Source: Paracidovorax citrulli
Lineage (GTDB): Bacteria; Pseudomonadota; Gammaproteobacteria; Burkholderiales; Burkholderiaceae_C
Assembly (NCBI RefSeq): GCF_900100305.1
Contig: NZ_FNEY01000027.1
Location: 1 to 64,000, forward strand
Direction of reading: 5' to 3'
DNA length: 64,000 nt
Shown here piece by piece: positions 36,201-43,855 of the stretch. Within the stretch, counting starts at the first letter, position 1, and every line of letters begins with the position of its first letter. A program made the position numbers and the translations under genes. Below the pieces are notes generated by a model. It saw only the letters and a program-made list of their open reading frames with translations, did no database searches and was not told where the DNA came from.

Positions 36201-37369
36201 TGGACGCGGCCACGCAGGAGGCCAAGCGGGCACGCTTCATGGGCGAGCAGGACGCCATGTACCGGAAGTGGCTGCCCGTCGTGGCACGTGACCCGGCCTA
36301 CAACCCCAACCTCTCGCTGCACGGCACCGGCTTCGACGTGGAGACCGACGCTGCCATCAACCGCCGGCCCCTGCCATGGCGTCCCCAGCCCGTCGTGCTG
36401 GCGCTGGCCGCCGACCATTCCGGCTGCGGCCACTACCGGGTGATCGAGCCGGTGCGTGCCATGCACGGCAGCGGCATCGCCGATGCACGGTTCGCCGGGC
36501 GCTACTTCACGCCCGAGGAGCTGCATCGGCTGCAACCCGACACCCTGGTGCTGCAGCGCCAGGTGAATGAAGAGCAGCTCCAGCTCATCCAGCGCATCAA
36601 GCGCCTGTGCCCGGTGTTCATGGTGGCCGAACTGGACGACTATCTGCCCAATCTGCCTCTCAAGAATACGCACCGCCAGGAGATGCCCAGGGACGTGCTG
36701 CGGCAGCTGCGCCGCTCCGTCGGCATGATGGACCGCTTCGTCGTCTCGACCGACGCCCTGGCCGAAGCCCTCAAGGGTACCCACCCGGACATGCGGGTGG
36801 TGCAGAACCGCCTGCCGCCGCGCTGGTGGCGCGGACTGCAGAGCAGCCGCCAGACGGGCGGGCGGCCGCGCGTGGGCTGGGCGGGCGGCATCAGCCACCA
36901 GGGAGACCTGGAACTGATCACCGATGTCGTGAAGGAGCTGCACCGCGAGGTGGACTGGATCTTCTTCGGGATGTGCCCGGACCGCATCAAGCCCTACGTG
37001 CGGGAATACCACGGCCCGGTGCCGATCGAGCGCTACCCGGCCATGCTCGCCAGCCTGAACCTGGACCTGGCGCTCGCCCCGCTGGAACAGAACCTCTTCA
37101 ATGAATGCAAGAGCAACCTGCGGCTGCTGGAGTACGGAGCGTGCGGCTATCCCGTGATCGCCAGCGATGCGCGGCCCTACCAATGCGGGCTGCCGGTCAC
37201 CTTGGTCAAGAACCGGTTCAAGGACTGGGTGGATGCCATCCGCGCCCACGTGCAGGACCCGGATGCCGCCGCGCGCTCAGGCGATGCGCTGAAGGCAGCG
37301 GTCGAGCGCGACTGGATGCTCGAGGGAGCCCATCTGGAGAATTGGCTGCGGGCCTGGATGCCGGAGTGA
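33290..37369 (+). CDS. Giant multi-module glycosyltransferase
   Basis: The 1359-residue protein is built from several transferase modules. Residues about 90-445 are a GT-B/GT4-like module (SESELVACYHACDIYVDSLPLSSPTTLLEAAACGKPIV). Residues about 515-690 look like a degenerate GT2 module (VAIAVLCDGL ... FRPDINLDLLLSC). Residues about 740-990 are an intact GT2 module (VSIIIPTKDQFAMVERCV, LVDNGSTDP, LLNNDTATLRGDW, SYNDVDLCLKVRQAGY). Residues about 1030-1359 form a second GT-B-like module (SNLRLLEYGACGYPVIAS). The first about 85 residues are helical. Likely cytoplasmic, assembling or attaching a short glycan; flagellin as acceptor is inferred from location. The two GT-A modules resemble O-antigen-type fused transferases. 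Confidence 0.85.
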   Translation: MKPVQFIRDNHARFLHLLEHVRQLVQARRWQDALDAAAECASHAWLQHSGIFASAELESLVAQAGAHLSERAPGRPPASGGGGRRRLLTIMTSAHSVGGHSRIAWRWCQLDAGSEHTLVLTRQAGAAIPEQLLELQAAGRLTIVLLEQSGWNERIQALQALLAQADYAILLTHPHDVLPCAAVPAMENPPPVIAVDHASHVFWLGVSITQVALNTATYLLEGRRGIGRQHIGGALLPMNFEHLDRGHAAASAVKSAYGIPQEATLLLSAASGYKFWPIEGVSLAAMIGPVLARHPHVHLLAVGVGTTRPWEELQARFPAQVHLQGYLSESELVACYHACDIYVDSLPLSSPTTLLEAAACGKPIVRFAPQDWRGTGFSLEFDCIPPALYLWTTPPAYEADLHRLITDPDFRQWRGEFGRTAVRLHYSDATFLYSMEAIYEQADRLEPIQPAPTALDWRCDRVDLLLAQLAHNMALDRQPPAVAQATSSYTLQDWLAQRTPNAAQQRLIDSHLAADAPPSPQVAIAVLCDGLNTAAREATLQSLADQPYRHITVSVIATPPGERVAALNEWAAHSDAQWLCTVEAGAHFMHTGLQALALELQHASDCRCVYADEIVHAGEGQWGTLFRPDINLDLLLSCPEGMARHWLYRRDVFLEAGGFDPDFAEAPEFDLALRLIAADGIGAIGHVSEPLLTSALPRLANRQHEIAAIERHLRSRGYGHASVDASLPGRYRIHYGHEAKPLVSIIIPTKDQFAMVERCVSSLLEKTSYQNYEIILVDNGSTDPSACAWIGGLEAMDDPRIRVLRYPHPFNYSAINNAAARMARGEYLILLNNDTATLRGDWLDAMLNHAQRPEVGIVGAKLLHADGTIQHGGVVLGLRGPADHPFIGLPADAPGYMNRLEVDQNYSAVTAACLMIRRSVYEEVGGLDEEAFKVSYNDVDLCLKVRQAGYLIVWTPHAVVLHEGSVSQKSVDAATQEAKRARFMGEQDAMYRKWLPVVARDPAYNPNLSLHGTGFDVETDAAINRRPLPWRPQPVVLALAADHSGCGHYRVIEPVRAMHGSGIADARFAGRYFTPEELHRLQPDTLVLQRQVNEEQLQLIQRIKRLCPVFMVAELDDYLPNLPLKNTHRQEMPRDVLRQLRRSVGMMDRFVVSTDALAEALKGTHPDMRVVQNRLPPRWWRGLQSSRQTGGRPRVGWAGGISHQGDLELITDVVKELHREVDWIFFGMCPDRIKPYVREYHGPVPIERYPAMLASLNLDLALAPLEQNLFNECKSNLRLLEYGACGYPVIASDARPYQCGLPVTLVKNRFKDWVDAIRAHVQDPDAAARSGDALKAAVERDWMLEGAHLENWLRAWMPE

Positions 37370-37391
37370 CCGGCGACGGTGACGATTCCAT

Positions 37392-37418
37392 TCAAGTGTG
37401 GAGAATGCTGTCCGATAC
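37392..37418 (+). promoter_or_regulatory. Sigma28 (FliA) promoter of motAB
   Basis: TCAAGTGT, then 11 bases, then TCCGATAC matches the FliA consensus TAAAGTTT-N11-GCCGATAA with correct spacing, including six of eight bases at the -10. It lies 100 bases upstream of the motA ATG and just after the last gene of the glycan island, so motAB can be expressed separately from the island. Confidence 0.7.
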
Positions 37419-37430
37419 CATTGACACGAT

Positions 37431-37447
37431 GGATACGTTTCGTATCC
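37431..37447. repeat. Palindrome in the motA leader
   Basis: GGATACGTTTCGTATCC is a 7+7 bp inverted repeat with a TTT loop, 13 bases after the -10 of the motA sigma28 promoter, so near or just after the transcription start. It could be an operator or a leader hairpin; no T-run follows. Confidence 0.45.
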
Positions 37448-37517
37448 GCCCCGCTGCCCCCACCGCTTCCAGAGGCGGTGGCCCTCTCCCACGCCCGGCT
37501 CATCCGCACGCACCAGC

Positions 37518-38378
37518 ATGTTCGTCATCATCGGTTACCTCGTCTGCCTGGGGTGCATCTTCGGGGTCTTCATCGCGCACGGCGGCAATATCTCCGTGGT
37601 GCTGCACGCCCTGCCGTTCGAGATCGTCACGATTCTGGGCGGTGCCCTGGGCGCCTTCGTAGTGAACAACCAGCCCAAGGTGCTGAAGGCCACGCTCAAG
37701 GCGCTGCCCATGGCGTTCAAGGGCTCCAAGTACACCAAGGCGCGTTACATGGAGCTGATGGCGATGCTCTACGAGATCCTGCAGAAGGCCCGCAAGGAAG
37801 GCCTGATGGCGATCGAGAAGGACGTGGAAGCGCCCCACGAGTCGGAAATCTTCAAGAAATACCCCACGGTGGGCACGGACCACCACGTGATCGAGTTCAC
37901 CACCGACTACCTGCGCATGATGGTGTCGGGCAACCTGAACGCGCACGAGATCGAATCGCTCATGGACAGCGAGATCGAAACCCACCACCAGGAAGCCCAT
38001 GCCCCCGTGGCGGCCCTGGCCCGGCTGGCCGGCGCCCTGCCCGCCTTCGGCATCGTGGCCGCCGTGCTCGGGGTGGTGAACACCATGGGCTCGGTGGGCC
38101 AGCCGCCCTCGGTGCTGGGCGGGATGATCGGCTCGGCCCTGGTGGGCACGTTCCTCGGCATTCTGCTCGCCTACGGTGTGGTGGAGCCGCTGGGCGGCCT
38201 CGTGGAGCAGAAGCTCGAGGACGCCGCCAAGGAACTCCAGTGCATCAAGACCACTCTGCTGGCCAGCATGCAGGGCTACAACCCCGCCACGGCCATCGAA
38301 TTCGGCCGCAAGGTGCTCTTCTCGGGCGACCGGCCCAGCTTCTCCGAACTGGAAAGCCACGTGAAGGGCAAGAAGTAA
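37518..38378 (+). CDS. motA: Flagellar stator protein MotA
   Basis: The 286-residue proton-channel stator subunit has four membrane segments (starting MFVIIGYLVCLGCIFGVFIAHGG; pair at ALPAFGIVAAVLGVVNTMG and GGMIGSALVGTFLGILLAYGVV) and a large cytoplasmic loop containing VIEFTTDYLRMMVSGNLNAHEIESLMD. Length and motifs match the long MotA type of proteobacteria. It is followed by motB 27 bases downstream. Confidence 0.97.
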   Translation: MFVIIGYLVCLGCIFGVFIAHGGNISVVLHALPFEIVTILGGALGAFVVNNQPKVLKATLKALPMAFKGSKYTKARYMELMAMLYEILQKARKEGLMAIEKDVEAPHESEIFKKYPTVGTDHHVIEFTTDYLRMMVSGNLNAHEIESLMDSEIETHHQEAHAPVAALARLAGALPAFGIVAAVLGVVNTMGSVGQPPSVLGGMIGSALVGTFLGILLAYGVVEPLGGLVEQKLEDAAKELQCIKTTLLASMQGYNPATAIEFGRKVLFSGDRPSFSELESHVKGKK

Positions 38379-38405
38379 CCCGGGCATCCGCCGGAGGTAC
38401 ACGCC

Positions 38406-39344
38406 ATGGCCGACAAGAAGCTCCAGCCCATCATCATCAAGCGCGTCAAGAAGGGCGGCCACGCCGCCCATGGCGGCGCCTGGAAGATCGCCTATGCCGA
38501 CTTCGTGACGGCCATGATGGCGTTCTTCCTGCTCATGTGGCTGCTGGGCTCGACCGCCAAGGGCGAGCTGCAGGGCATCGCCGCGTATTTCGCGTCGCCG
38601 CTCAAGGTGGCCATGCAGGGCGGCGACGGCTCGGGCAACAGCTCCAGCATCATTCCCGGCGGGGGCAACGACCTCTCCAAGGTGCACGGCCAGGTCCGGC
38701 GCTCGGACTCCGACACCGCCACCAGCCGCCGGACCAACATCGAGAACGCGCGCGCCGAGCAGGCCCGGCAGGACCAGATGCGGATCAAGGCCCTGCAGGC
38801 CAAGATCGACGCGCTGATCTCGGAAAACCCGCGCCTGAAGGAGTTCAAGTCGCAGATCCGCATCGACGTGACACCCGACGGCCTGCAGATCCAGATCGTG
38901 GACGACCAGAACCGCCCGATGTTCGACAGCGGCAGTGCGTTGGTAAAACCCTACATGCGCGACATTCTTCGGGAAATCGGTTCCGCGCTCGGCGGGGTCG
39001 AAAACCGCATCAGCCTGGCCGGCCACACCGACGCCGCACCCTACGGCAACGGGGACCGGGGATACAGCAACTGGGAGCTGTCGGCCGACCGCGCCAACGC
39101 CTCCCGGCGGGAGCTGGTGGCCGCGGGCATGCCCGATGCCAAGCTGGGCCGCGTGGTCGGCCTGGCCGCGAGCGATCTGCTGGAACCTGACAACCCGCGC
39201 GCGCCCGTGAACCGGCGCATCACCATCACGATTCTGACCAAGGAAGCCGAGGAGCGGCTGCTGGGCAAAAAGGTCCCGCAGATCCCCATATCGGAACTGG
39301 CCGCGGAAAAGCGTGAAAATCCTGCATCGACGCAGCAGCCGTAA
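38406..39344 (+). CDS. motB: Flagellar stator protein MotB
   Basis: The 312-residue protein has a basic N-terminus, one membrane helix carrying the proton-accepting aspartate (KIAYADFVTAMMAFFLLMWLLGS; D in YADF) and a periplasmic plug region. The OmpA/MotB peptidoglycan-binding domain contains ISLAGHTDAAPYG, NWELSADRANASRREL and NRRITITIL. It pairs with MotA as the stator. Confidence 0.97.
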   Translation: MADKKLQPIIIKRVKKGGHAAHGGAWKIAYADFVTAMMAFFLLMWLLGSTAKGELQGIAAYFASPLKVAMQGGDGSGNSSSIIPGGGNDLSKVHGQVRRSDSDTATSRRTNIENARAEQARQDQMRIKALQAKIDALISENPRLKEFKSQIRIDVTPDGLQIQIVDDQNRPMFDSGSALVKPYMRDILREIGSALGGVENRISLAGHTDAAPYGNGDRGYSNWELSADRANASRRELVAAGMPDAKLGRVVGLAASDLLEPDNPRAPVNRRITITILTKEAEERLLGKKVPQIPISELAAEKRENPASTQQP

Positions 39345-39348
39345 CGTC

Positions 39349-39377
39349 TTGTCACCAAAGCGGCTGCCCCTGACAAT
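39349..39377 (+). promoter_or_regulatory. Possible sigma70-type promoter of cheYZ
   Basis: TTGTCA (39349-39354), 17 bases, then GACAAT (39372-39377) matches the vegetative consensus at five of six and four of six positions with ideal spacing. It lies 33 bases before the cheY start codon and directly after motB. The GACAAT -10 is the same as in the flhB promoter. Confidence 0.5.
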
Positions 39378-39410
39378 AGCTCCTGCAATTTCCGACCGAA
39401 AGGGTCCCAC

Positions 39411-39797
39411 GTGACCACTGCCCTTCGCTTTTTGATCGTTGACGACTTCTCCACCATGCGGCGCATCGTGCGCAATCTGCTCAAGGAAAGCGGGTTCACA
39501 GACGCCGACGAGGCCGAAGACGGCGTCGTGGCACTGAACAAGCTGCGCAACAGCAAGTTCGATTTCGTGGTCACCGACATCAACATGCCCAACATGAACG
39601 GGTTCCAATTGCTGGCCGAGATCAAGAAGGACGACAAGCTCAAGCACCTGCCCGTCCTCATGGTCACCGCCGAGGCCCGCAAGGAAGACATCGTCGCGGC
39701 CGCCCAGGGCGGCGCGGCCGGCTACATCGTCAAGCCTTTCACCAAGGCGACGCTGGAAGAGAAAGTCACGCTCATCCTCAAGAAGCTGGGACTCTGA
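39411..39797 (+). CDS. cheY: Chemotaxis response regulator CheY (motor type)
   Basis: This 128-residue single receiver domain is very like enteric CheY: DD at 11-12, D56 in [13 protein letters not shown]86, Y105 and K108 (YIVKPF), each one less than E. coli numbering. It starts at GTG. When phosphorylated by CheA it binds FliM and FliN and changes motor direction. It is followed by cheZ two bases later, so this is the CheY of the canonical CheY-CheZ pair, in contrast to the CheY at 7773. Confidence 0.97.
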   Translation: MTTALRFLIVDDFSTMRRIVRNLLKESGFTDADEAEDGVVALNKLRNSKFDFVVTDINMPNMNGFQLLAEIKKDDKLKHLPVLMVTAEARKEDIVAAAQGGAAGYIVKPFTKATLEEKVTLILKKLGL

Positions 39798-39799
39798 CC

Positions 39800-40444
39800 A
39801 TGGACACGCCGGACCACAACGCCCCGGACTCCGCGGATGTCCACAACAAGATCGGCCAGCTCACCCGCCAGCTGCACGATGCGTTGCGGGAACTGGGCTA
39901 TGCCGAGCAGTTGAAGGGCTCCATGGGCGAACTGCCCGATGCCCAGAGCCGCCTCTCCTACATCGCCCGGCTCACGGGCGAGGCTGCGGAGAAGGTGCTC
40001 AACCGCGTCGAGCAGGCCAAGGCCCAGCACGATTTCATCGCCGAAGAGACGCGCCGCGTGGTGGCGTCGCTGGTGAAAGACCCGGTGGCCGCCGTGGCCA
40101 AGGGCGAGATCATGAACTTCCTGCACGACGTCGAGCGCGTGACCAAGGAAGCCGACGTGCATCTCACGGAGATCATGATGGCGCAGGATTTCCATGACCT
40201 CACAGGGCAGGTGATCGCGCGCGTGGTGAGCCTGGCCGGCACGATCGAGCAGCAGCTGGTGCAACTGCTCATCCAGACGGCGCCGCCCCAGGCCCAGCCG
40301 GTCATGCCCGCGCCAGCCCCGGCCGCCGCCCCCGAGCCCCGCCGCGAACACCTCGCCGGCCCGGTGGTGGACCCGGAAAACACCCCCAACGTCGTCTCCA
40401 GCCAGTCGGAAGTGGACGACCTGCTGGCCAGCCTGGGCTTCTGA
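39800..40444 (+). CDS. cheZ: CheY-P phosphatase CheZ
   Basis: The 214-residue protein forms a long helical hairpin. The catalytic helix reads MMAQDFHDLTGQVI with D133 and Q137, equivalent to D143 and Q147 of E. coli CheZ. A Pro/Ala-rich linker (about 160-195) leads to the C-terminal CheY-binding peptide (SEVDDLLASLGF). It follows cheY directly. The small protein at 8185-8631 shares the catalytic signature but lacks this C-terminal peptide. Confidence 0.97.
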   Translation: MDTPDHNAPDSADVHNKIGQLTRQLHDALRELGYAEQLKGSMGELPDAQSRLSYIARLTGEAAEKVLNRVEQAKAQHDFIAEETRRVVASLVKDPVAAVAKGEIMNFLHDVERVTKEADVHLTEIMMAQDFHDLTGQVIARVVSLAGTIEQQLVQLLIQTAPPQAQPVMPAPAPAAAPEPRREHLAGPVVDPENTPNVVSSQSEVDDLLASLGF

Positions 40445-40542
40445 ACCGCTCCCCGGCCGGCCGTGTGCGCGCCGGCCTGCCCCGGGCCCCGGCCCTGCAG
40501 GCCCGGACGGCACGGAGGAATAAGCGGCTTCCCGGCCGTCTA

Positions 40543-40580
40543 TTCGCACTTTAGATTCCGGCACCCCTCACGACAATCGG
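40543..40580 (+). promoter_or_regulatory. Middle-class flagellar promoter of flhB
   Basis: TTCGCACTTTAG (40543-40554), 17 bases, GACAAT (40572-40577) and CGG. The same arrangement, with identical spacing and only a few base changes, precedes flgB at 48883-48920. The CTTTAG occupies the -35 position but is a poor sigma70 -35, which suggests activator dependence. The -10 ends 27 bases before the flhB ATG. Confidence 0.6.
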
Positions 40581-40604
40581 CATGACCCCCTCCGTCATGC
40601 CACC

Positions 40605-41777
40605 ATGGACTCCTCCAGCCAAGACAAACAGCTACCCGCGACCGAGCGCAAGCTCCAGAAAGCGCGCGAGGAAGGCCAGGCTGCGCGGTCCCGCGATCTT
40701 TCCCACATCGCCATCCTCGGCATGGGCGCGGTCAGCATCTATGCGCTGGCCCCCTCCCTGATCGAGCACCTGCAGCAGGCCATCGCGCACCACCTCTCGT
40801 TCAACGCAGAGACGGTGCATGCCACCGGCTCCATGCTGCAGCGGCTGCAGGACATGACCTTCGTCGGCCTGGCCGCGAGCTTCGCCTTCGCCCTGCTGAC
40901 CACCGTGGCCACCGTGGCGAGCGCCATCGGCTCGGGCGGCTGGATCTTCACCTTCAAGCCGGTGATGCCCAATTTCACGCGGCTCAACCCGATTTCCGGC
41001 TTCGCGAACCTGTTCTCGAAGCAGCAGATGGTCACCGTGCTCAAGATGGTGCTGATGACCGGCATCCTGGCCGCCGTGGCCTGGAGCTTCATGAGCACCA
41101 GTATCGAGAAGATCGCGATGCTGGTGCTGCAACCCTCCCCGGTGGCCCTGCGCTACGTGGCCGAGTGGATCACCGGCGGCATGGCGCTGCTGCTGCTGGT
41201 CGTGTTCCTCGCCGCCATCATCGACGTTCCGCTGCAGGCCTTCTTCTTCAAGTCGCGGCAGAAGATGTCGCACGAGGAAGTGAAGCAGGAGCACAAGCAG
41301 TCCGAGGGCAGTCCCGAGGTGAAGGGCCGCCAGCGCCAGCGGGCGCGCGACATCGCCAGCCGCGCCAGCCTGGCCAACGTGCCCAAGGCCGACTTCGTGG
41401 TGATGAACCCGACCCACTATGCCGTGGCCCTGCGCTACGACGAGGCCACCATGGGCGCGCCGCAGGTGGTGTCCAAGGGCACGGACCTGCTGGCGTTCAA
41501 GATCCGCGAACTGGCCAACCAGCACTCCGTGCCCGTCCTGCAGTCGCCCATGCTGGCCCGCGCCCTCTACGCCAATGCCGAGCTGGAGCAGCCCATTCCC
41601 GCCCAGCTCTACGCGGCCGTGGCGCAGATCCTGGCCTATGTGTACCGGCTCAAGGCCGCGCTGCGCGGCGAAGGCCGCATGCCCGACGCCCAACCCGATC
41701 CCTACGTGCCGCCGGAGCTCGATCCGCTCACGAAGGCCGCCCCATCCGACGCTTCCGCTGCAGGTGACGCGCCATGA
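40605..41777 (+). CDS. flhB: Flagellar export switch protein FlhB
   Basis: The 390-residue protein has four N-terminal membrane segments and a cytoplasmic domain containing the autocleavage motif NPTH at about residue 268 (VVMNPTHYAVALRY). A basic KQEHKQSEGSPEVKGRQRQRAR segment precedes it. FlhB sets export specificity with FliK. The C-terminal 30 residues are Pro/Ala/Asp-rich and dispensable-looking. It overlaps flhA by ATGA. Confidence 0.97.
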   Translation: MDSSSQDKQLPATERKLQKAREEGQAARSRDLSHIAILGMGAVSIYALAPSLIEHLQQAIAHHLSFNAETVHATGSMLQRLQDMTFVGLAASFAFALLTTVATVASAIGSGGWIFTFKPVMPNFTRLNPISGFANLFSKQQMVTVLKMVLMTGILAAVAWSFMSTSIEKIAMLVLQPSPVALRYVAEWITGGMALLLLVVFLAAIIDVPLQAFFFKSRQKMSHEEVKQEHKQSEGSPEVKGRQRQRARDIASRASLANVPKADFVVMNPTHYAVALRYDEATMGAPQVVSKGTDLLAFKIRELANQHSVPVLQSPMLARALYANAELEQPIPAQLYAAVAQILAYVYRLKAALRGEGRMPDAQPDPYVPPELDPLTKAAPSDASAAGDAP

Positions 41778-43855
41778 AGACCCCCACGATCGCCTCCGCC
41801 CGCCAATGGGCCGGCACCAATGTCTCCGCGCTGCAGGGCCTGTCGGCCCCGCTGCTGGTGGTGGCCATCCTGGCGCTGATGGTGCTGCCCATCCCTGCCT
41901 GGCTGCTGGACACCTTCTTCACGCTCAACATCGCCGTGGCGCTGATGGTGATGATGGTGGCGGCCTACATGCTGCGGCCTCTGGACTTCGCGGCATTCCC
42001 CTCCGTGCTGCTGCTCACCACCCTGATGCGGCTGTCGCTGAACGTGGCCTCCACCCGCGTGGTGCTGCTGGAGGGCCACACCGGCCCCGGCGCCGCCGGC
42101 GCGGTGATCGAGGCCTTCGGCCACTTCCTGATCGGCGGGAACTTCGCGGTGGGCCTGATCGTGTTCGCCATCCTGGTGGTGATCAACTTCGTGGTGGTGA
42201 CCAAGGGCGCCGAGCGCATCGCCGAAGTTTCCGCACGCTTCACGCTGGACGCCATGCCCGGCAAGCAGATGGCGGTGGACGCCGACCTGAACGCCGGCCT
42301 GATCGACGAGAAGGAGGCCAAGCGCCGCCGCGCCGAGGTGCAGGAGGAAGCGAACTTCTTCGGCTCGATGGACGGCGCCTCGAAGTTCGTGCGCGGCGAT
42401 GCCATCGCCGGCATCCTGATCCTGCTCATCAACATCGTGGGCGGCTTCGCCATCGGCATGCTGCAGCACGACCTGTCCGCAGGGCAGGCCGCCAACAGCT
42501 ACATCCTGCTGGCCGTCGGCGACGCGCTGGTGGCGCAGATTCCCGGCCTGCTGATCTCGGTGGCCGCCGCCATGGTGGTCTCGCGCGTGGGCAAGGACCA
42601 GGACATGGGCCGCCAGATCGTGCAGCAGCTCTTCATGTCGCCGCGCGTGCTGGGCGTGGCCGCCGCGATCCTGATCATGCTCGGCCTGATTCCCGGCATG
42701 CCGCACGCCGTGTTCCTGGTGATGGGCAGCGGCCTCGGCTATGCCGCCTGGCTGCTGCACCAGCGCGCGAACGCGCCCAAGCCGGTGGAAGCGCCGCCCG
42801 CCCCCGCGGGCGACGGGGAGGCGAGCTGGGACGACCTGCAGCCGGTGGACCTGCTGGGCCTGGAGCTGGGCTACCGGCTGATCTCCCTGGTGGACAAGAG
42901 CCGCCAGGGCGACCTGCTGACCCGCATCAAGGGGGTGCGCCGCAAGTTCGCCCAGGAAGTGGGCTTCCTTCCCCCGGCGGTGCACGTGCGCGACAACCTC
43001 GAGCTCAAGCCCAGCGCCTACCGCATCACGCTGCGCGGCGTGGTGGTGGGCGAGGGCGAGGCGTTCCCGGGCATGTTCCTGGCGATCAACCCCGGCGGCA
43101 TCAGCACGCCGCTCATCGGCACGCCCACCACCGACCCGGCATTCGGCCTGCCCGCCCACTGGATCGACGATCACCAGAAGGAAGCCGCACAAATGGCGGG
43201 TTTTACGGTCGTTGATTCCGAAACCGTGATGGCCACCCATTTGTCACACTTGATGCAAGTCCAGGCCGCCAAGCTCCTGAGCCGCACCGAAACGCAGCAG
43301 CTCGTGGAACACGTCGGCAAATTGGCCCCCAAGCTCATCGAGGAAGTGGTTCCGAAAATGGTGTCGATCGCAACGTTCCAGAAGGTGCTCCAGCTGCTGC
43401 TGGAAGAGTCCGTGCACATCCGGGACATCCGCACCATCATCGAAACCCTCGCCGAGCATGCGGGCGCCATCGGCGATCCGGTGGAGCTGGCGCGCCGCGT
43501 GCGCATCGCCCTCTCGCCGGCCATCGTGCAGCAGATCTACGGCCCGACCCGCGAGCTCAACGTGATCGCGATCGAGCCGGGCCTGGAGCGCCTGCTGGTG
43601 CAGGCCCTGGGCAACGCCGCCGGCCCCTCGCTCGACCCGGGCGTGGCCGACATCCTCACGCAGAAGGCCGCGGAAGTGGCCATGCGGCAGGAAGAGATGG
43701 GCATGCCCGCCTGCCTGCTGGTGCCCGACGCCATCCGCAACGCCGTCTCGCGCCTCGTGCGCCGGGTCGCCCCGCGCCTGCAGGTGCTCGCCCACAGCGA
43801 GATCCCTGAAACCCACACCATCCGCATTGGCCCGATCCTCAAAGGTGCAGCATGA
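41774..43855 (+). CDS. flhA: Flagellar export apparatus protein FlhA
   Basis: The 693-residue protein has eight membrane helices in the first about 320 residues, including the signature LMRLSLNVASTRVVLLEGHTGPGAAGAVIEAFGHFLIGGNFAVGLIVFAILVVINFVVVTKGAERIAEVSARFTLDAMPGKQMAVDADLNAG. A large cytoplasmic nonameric domain binds chaperone-substrate complexes. It overlaps flhB and flhF by 4 bases each. Confidence 0.97.
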   Translation: MKTPTIASARQWAGTNVSALQGLSAPLLVVAILALMVLPIPAWLLDTFFTLNIAVALMVMMVAAYMLRPLDFAAFPSVLLLTTLMRLSLNVASTRVVLLEGHTGPGAAGAVIEAFGHFLIGGNFAVGLIVFAILVVINFVVVTKGAERIAEVSARFTLDAMPGKQMAVDADLNAGLIDEKEAKRRRAEVQEEANFFGSMDGASKFVRGDAIAGILILLINIVGGFAIGMLQHDLSAGQAANSYILLAVGDALVAQIPGLLISVAAAMVVSRVGKDQDMGRQIVQQLFMSPRVLGVAAAILIMLGLIPGMPHAVFLVMGSGLGYAAWLLHQRANAPKPVEAPPAPAGDGEASWDDLQPVDLLGLELGYRLISLVDKSRQGDLLTRIKGVRRKFAQEVGFLPPAVHVRDNLELKPSAYRITLRGVVVGEGEAFPGMFLAINPGGISTPLIGTPTTDPAFGLPAHWIDDHQKEAAQMAGFTVVDSETVMATHLSHLMQVQAAKLLSRTETQQLVEHVGKLAPKLIEEVVPKMVSIATFQKVLQLLLEESVHIRDIRTIIETLAEHAGAIGDPVELARRVRIALSPAIVQQIYGPTRELNVIAIEPGLERLLVQALGNAAGPSLDPGVADILTQKAAEVAMRQEEMGMPACLLVPDAIRNAVSRLVRRVAPRLQVLAHSEIPETHTIRIGPILKGAA

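Noticed and set aside
34568-37249. An 893-codon minus-strand frame opposite the giant glycosyltransferase
   Set aside because: Composition is that of an antisense shadow and the plus-strand frame has clear GT2 motifs.
28345-37517. Glycan island as an integrated mobile element
   Set aside because: No integrase, transposase, tRNA or flanking direct repeat was found at the borders. Lower GC alone is not enough.
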